Assembly: GCA_024278345.1 (NCBI GenBank)
Contig: JAJRTK010000426.1
Location: 1-16,501 of the forward strand
Source of the DNA: a bacterium
GTDB lineage: Bacteria; CSSED10-310; JAJRTK01
Direction of reading: 5' to 3'
Length of the DNA stretch: 16,501 nt
Shown: in pieces, positions 14,615-16,501 of the stretch
Position numbering within the stretch: position 1 is the stretch's first letter
Layout of the letters: each line of letters starts with the position of its first letter
Program-made: the position numbers and the translations under genes
Notes under the pieces: generated by a model
What the model was told of the DNA's origin: nothing
Database searches by the model: none
Seen by the model: only the letters and a program-made list of their open reading frames with translations

Positions 14615-14654
14615 CGGTTTTGAATCCGCGAATCATGTTATTTGAGGAAATCCC

Positions 14655-15293
14655 ATGAGCTTCCCCATTCAGGCCTGTTCCAATTGTGCGGACCAGACGG
14701 AGAACGGATACTGCCCCACCTGCCGCCGCCGCCTGGCCCGAGCCGAGATCAAGGTTTTTTGGAACGAAGACTCCTGGACGCAGTTCCGGGTGACCGTCCG
14801 GGATTTCAGGGATTTTTCCAGCTCCCTCCCCCACGAGGAAACTCGCCTCTTGATGTTTGACGATCTCCCCGAAGAAGAAGAGCGCCAGGCCGGTCGACTT
14901 GGCCTTTTAGTTGGCGTGGTGGGGTTGGTTCTCGTCTGTTGCGTCATCATCGCCCTCGTCTTGAGCAGGATGAGCCAGCAGCCAGGAGAGGTCCCCGATC
15001 TAGCCGTTCCCAACATGACCGAACCCGAACTGGCCGACGCCGGCAACGTCCCATCCCTCCGCAGCCGAAAGAAACGGCCCACCCCAAGGATCCGAAGAAA
15101 GCGGCCCCGCCCCTCCGCGGGCTTCTCCGAGGCCGTGTGTGGCGTCCCTCCGGGAGCCGCGCCAGCGCCCGTGGAGTCAGTCTCCGGTGCGCCGCCCCAG
15201 CCTCTTTCCCAACCACCGGAGGCCCTCTGCGGAGCCCAGCCACCCCAAGACCAGACGACCCCCGAAGAGGACATCTCCGCGGTCTTTCAATAG
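14655..15293 (+). CDS. Zinc-ribbon, single-pass membrane protein of unknown function
   Basis: I do not recognise this 212-aa protein. The N-terminus has four cysteines in zinc-ribbon spacing (C8, C11, C20, C23: CSNCADQTENGYCPTC). A short soluble stretch follows (about 30-80: a weak β-like segment EIKVFWNEDSWTQF and an acidic LPEEEERQ). One strong membrane helix covers about 82-104 (LGLLVGVVGLVLVCCVIIAL). The rest is Pro/Arg/Ala-rich and looks disordered (about 110-212). The N-terminus is probably cytoplasmic, since metal ribbons ahead of a helix usually are. ATG at 14655 has GAGGA about seven bases upstream. It is the only plus-strand gene in the window and its stop codon directly abuts the folB stop codon. 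The frame in the low-complexity tail is less certain than in the first 105 residues. Confidence 0.7.
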   Translation: MSFPIQACSNCADQTENGYCPTCRRRLARAEIKVFWNEDSWTQFRVTVRDFRDFSSSLPHEETRLLMFDDLPEEEERQAGRLGLLVGVVGLVLVCCVIIALVLSRMSQQPGEVPDLAVPNMTEPELADAGNVPSLRSRKKRPTPRIRRKRPRPSAGFSEAVCGVPPGAAPAPVESVSGAPPQPLSQPPEALCGAQPPQDQTTPEEDISAVFQ

Positions 15294-15659
15294 TCATGGG
15301 GCCCGGCGGCGGTAAATCTCGATGCCAACCGCCGCCACGAGCCCTTGGAGCCTGGGCGCCAGCTTCCGGATCTTCAGGCGAACCGAATGGACGTCGAACC
15401 GTTGCAGCAGCTCGTCCGCCAGGCTCGTCGCCATGGTTTCCAGGAGCTTGAAGCTCTTCTTTTCGATCCAATCGACCACGCGGCGGTGGACCTTTCGGTA
15501 GTCTACCGCATCCTTGATTCCGTCGGAGGCCGCGGCCTTTTCCACATCGACTTCCAGGACGACATCGATCTGGAAGCGGTTTCCCACACGCCTCTCGGCG
15601 CCGGTCACGCCGTGGTATCCGTAACACTCGATGCCGCTGATGAAGATCTTGTCATCCAT
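15294..15659 (-). CDS. folB: Dihydroneopterin aldolase FolB
   Basis: Cytoplasmic enzyme of folate synthesis: splits 7,8-dihydroneopterin to 6-hydroxymethyl-7,8-dihydropterin and glycolaldehyde. Family marks in the 121 aa: FISGIECYGYHGVTGAERR with the conserved Gly-Tyr-His-Gly, the catalytic-region Glu22, VDYRKVHRRVVDWIE, and KLLETMATSLADELL. The conserved C-terminal lysine is in KIRKLAPRLQG. Length is typical. The start at 15659 has AAGGA roughly 12 bases upstream. It follows the TonB-like gene by 27 bp on the same strand, so the two may share a transcript, although their functions are unrelated. No other folate genes are in the window. Confidence 0.93.
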   Translation of the reverse strand: MDDKIFISGIECYGYHGVTGAERRVGNRFQIDVVLEVDVEKAAASDGIKDAVDYRKVHRRVVDWIEKKSFKLLETMATSLADELLQRFDVHSVRLKIRKLAPRLQGLVAAVGIEIYRRRAP

Positions 15660-15686
15660 GGGCTCGTTTTTCCTTCGTTTGAAAAA

Positions 15687-16499
15687 TCAATGGGCTTCGA
15701 AGCGAATGGTGATTTCGCCCCACTGTTGCTTGGTTTTCTCCGTGGGAAGAGGATTGAATCGCCAGTTCCGGATGTAGTCGGCTGCCACACGCTCCAGACG
15801 GGCATCCCCTTTTTCCACCGGAAAAACCCGGCCTACCGAACCGTCGGGAAGCACCCAGAAACGGATGCGGATGGCGATGCTCTCCGCCACATCGAGGGCC
15901 GGAAGGCCGGGCCGTTCCAAGAGCTGGCGTTTTGCCGCCGGCCCCGTGAGGGCCTCGCCCTGCCGTGGCGCACGGATGCCGTCAAGAACACTTTCCGACG
16001 TCTCCTCCCCCAGATGGCGCCGAAACCCCGGCCGGTGGATGGGGCTCCCGGCGAGCTCGGACAGAAGACTCGAAGGTGATTCTTCGCCTCGGAACCCTTC
16101 CTGAAGCAGATCTTCTTGCGGGGGCGATTCGTCCAGAAGCGGGGCCTGAAACGGATCGAGCTTGAGGATCGGTTGGTCGGAACGGGCCGCCAGGGGCAGT
16201 CGAACATCAAGGTTCGGCAGCGGTTTTGTCAGGCCTCTTGTCAGCAGTTCGGCACGGCCGAGGATCGGCTCCAGGCTAGCTGGCCGATAGGGCGCTTCTT
16301 CATCTCGTGGCCGCTCCATGGCTGGCGGCTCGGGTACGGAGCGCAGGACCACTTCGGTGTAGGGCTCCGGAGGCTCGGGAGCGGTAGGGGTTGCGGGCTT
16401 CGGAAAGAGCGGAGCCACGGCGACGTGGAGCGCCAGGGAAACTGCCAGGAAAGGGAACAATCCTGTCCCATTCCTTCTCCGTTCCGGCCTTCCCAGCAT
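15687..16499 (-). CDS. TonB-family energy-transducing protein
   Basis: Periplasm-spanning protein expected to carry proton-motive energy from an ExbB/ExbD-type motor to outer-membrane transporters, or to serve as a TolA-like partner. The 270-aa sequence has an N-terminal membrane helix (about 13-30) with SLALHVAVAP, matching the Ser/His-containing helix of TonB. A Pro/Glu-rich spacer follows (about 34-190), then a C-terminal TonB-like domain (about 195-270: SIAIRIRFWVLPDGSVGRVF and ADYIRNWRFNPLP). The start codon at 16499 overlaps a TGA that ends at 16501, so an upstream gene, quite possibly an ExbD/TolR-like one, seems to end there; this is inference because the window stops. It differs enough from E. 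coli TonB that I leave the symbol blank. Confidence 0.85.
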   Translation of the reverse strand: MLGRPERRRNGTGLFPFLAVSLALHVAVAPLFPKPATPTAPEPPEPYTEVVLRSVPEPPAMERPRDEEAPYRPASLEPILGRAELLTRGLTKPLPNLDVRLPLAARSDQPILKLDPFQAPLLDESPPQEDLLQEGFRGEESPSSLLSELAGSPIHRPGFRRHLGEETSESVLDGIRAPRQGEALTGPAAKRQLLERPGLPALDVAESIAIRIRFWVLPDGSVGRVFPVEKGDARLERVAADYIRNWRFNPLPTEKTKQQWGEITIRFEAH

Positions 16500-16501
16500 C
16501 A

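Larger units (their letters stand above)
14278..14654. other. 377-bp divergent intergenic region between miaB and the zinc-ribbon gene
   Basis: No supported gene. It contains repeat copy D (14441-14495) and a candidate plus-strand promoter (14586-14614). A minus-strand open frame covers most of it, but it has no family resemblance and overlaps the plus-strand gene. I could not place a defensible miaB promoter. Confidence 0.6.

Overview
The window comes from a G+C-rich (about 60% by eye) Gram-negative, diderm bacterium. Nearly everything in it is one long minus-strand locus for a type II secretion system (T2SS), which needs an outer membrane. The phylum cannot be fixed from this sequence. The gene set (DUF151 protein, MiaB, FolB, TonB-like protein) is widespread, and several Gsp proteins are far from the enterobacterial type.

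Layout, read along the minus strand from right to left: a TonB-like protein (16499-15687) and folB (15659-15294) form a small pair. A short plus-strand gene for a zinc-ribbon, single-pass membrane protein (14655-15293) abuts the end of folB. Next come miaB (14277-12853), then a good sigma70-like promoter (12782-12754), then the T2SS locus: a DUF151 bifunctional-nuclease protein, gspE, gspF, a 399-bp spacer, gspG, gspH, gspI, gspJ, gspK, gspL, gspM, a GspC/GspN-type protein, and gspD. GspD runs off the left edge before its pore domain. The order E-F-G-H-I-J-K-L-M-N(C)-D is that of the Xanthomonas xps operon.

How it works together: GspE is the cytoplasmic ATPase. GspF, L and M form the inner-membrane platform. 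GspG is the major pseudopilin and GspH/I/J/K are the minor ones. The GspC-like protein should join the platform to the N0 domain of the secretin GspD. The G/H, H/I, I/J and J/K junctions all use 4-bp ATGA stop/start overlaps, so these genes are probably translationally coupled.

Most interesting features: (1) gspI is interrupted by one in-frame TAG codon with homology continuing in the same frame on both sides. (2) A short hairpin-plus-tail repeat occurs four times: inside the prepilin leaders of GspI and GspJ, in the gspF-gspG spacer, and upstream of miaB. (3) A 175-bp long palindrome lies between gspF and gspG. (4) The GspC-like protein has its homology region split by a charged insert, and both it and GspD carry Gly/Arg-rich disordered segments. 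(5) GspG lacks the usual C-terminal calcium-binding loop. No rRNA, tRNA, CRISPR array, transposase or integrase was seen.
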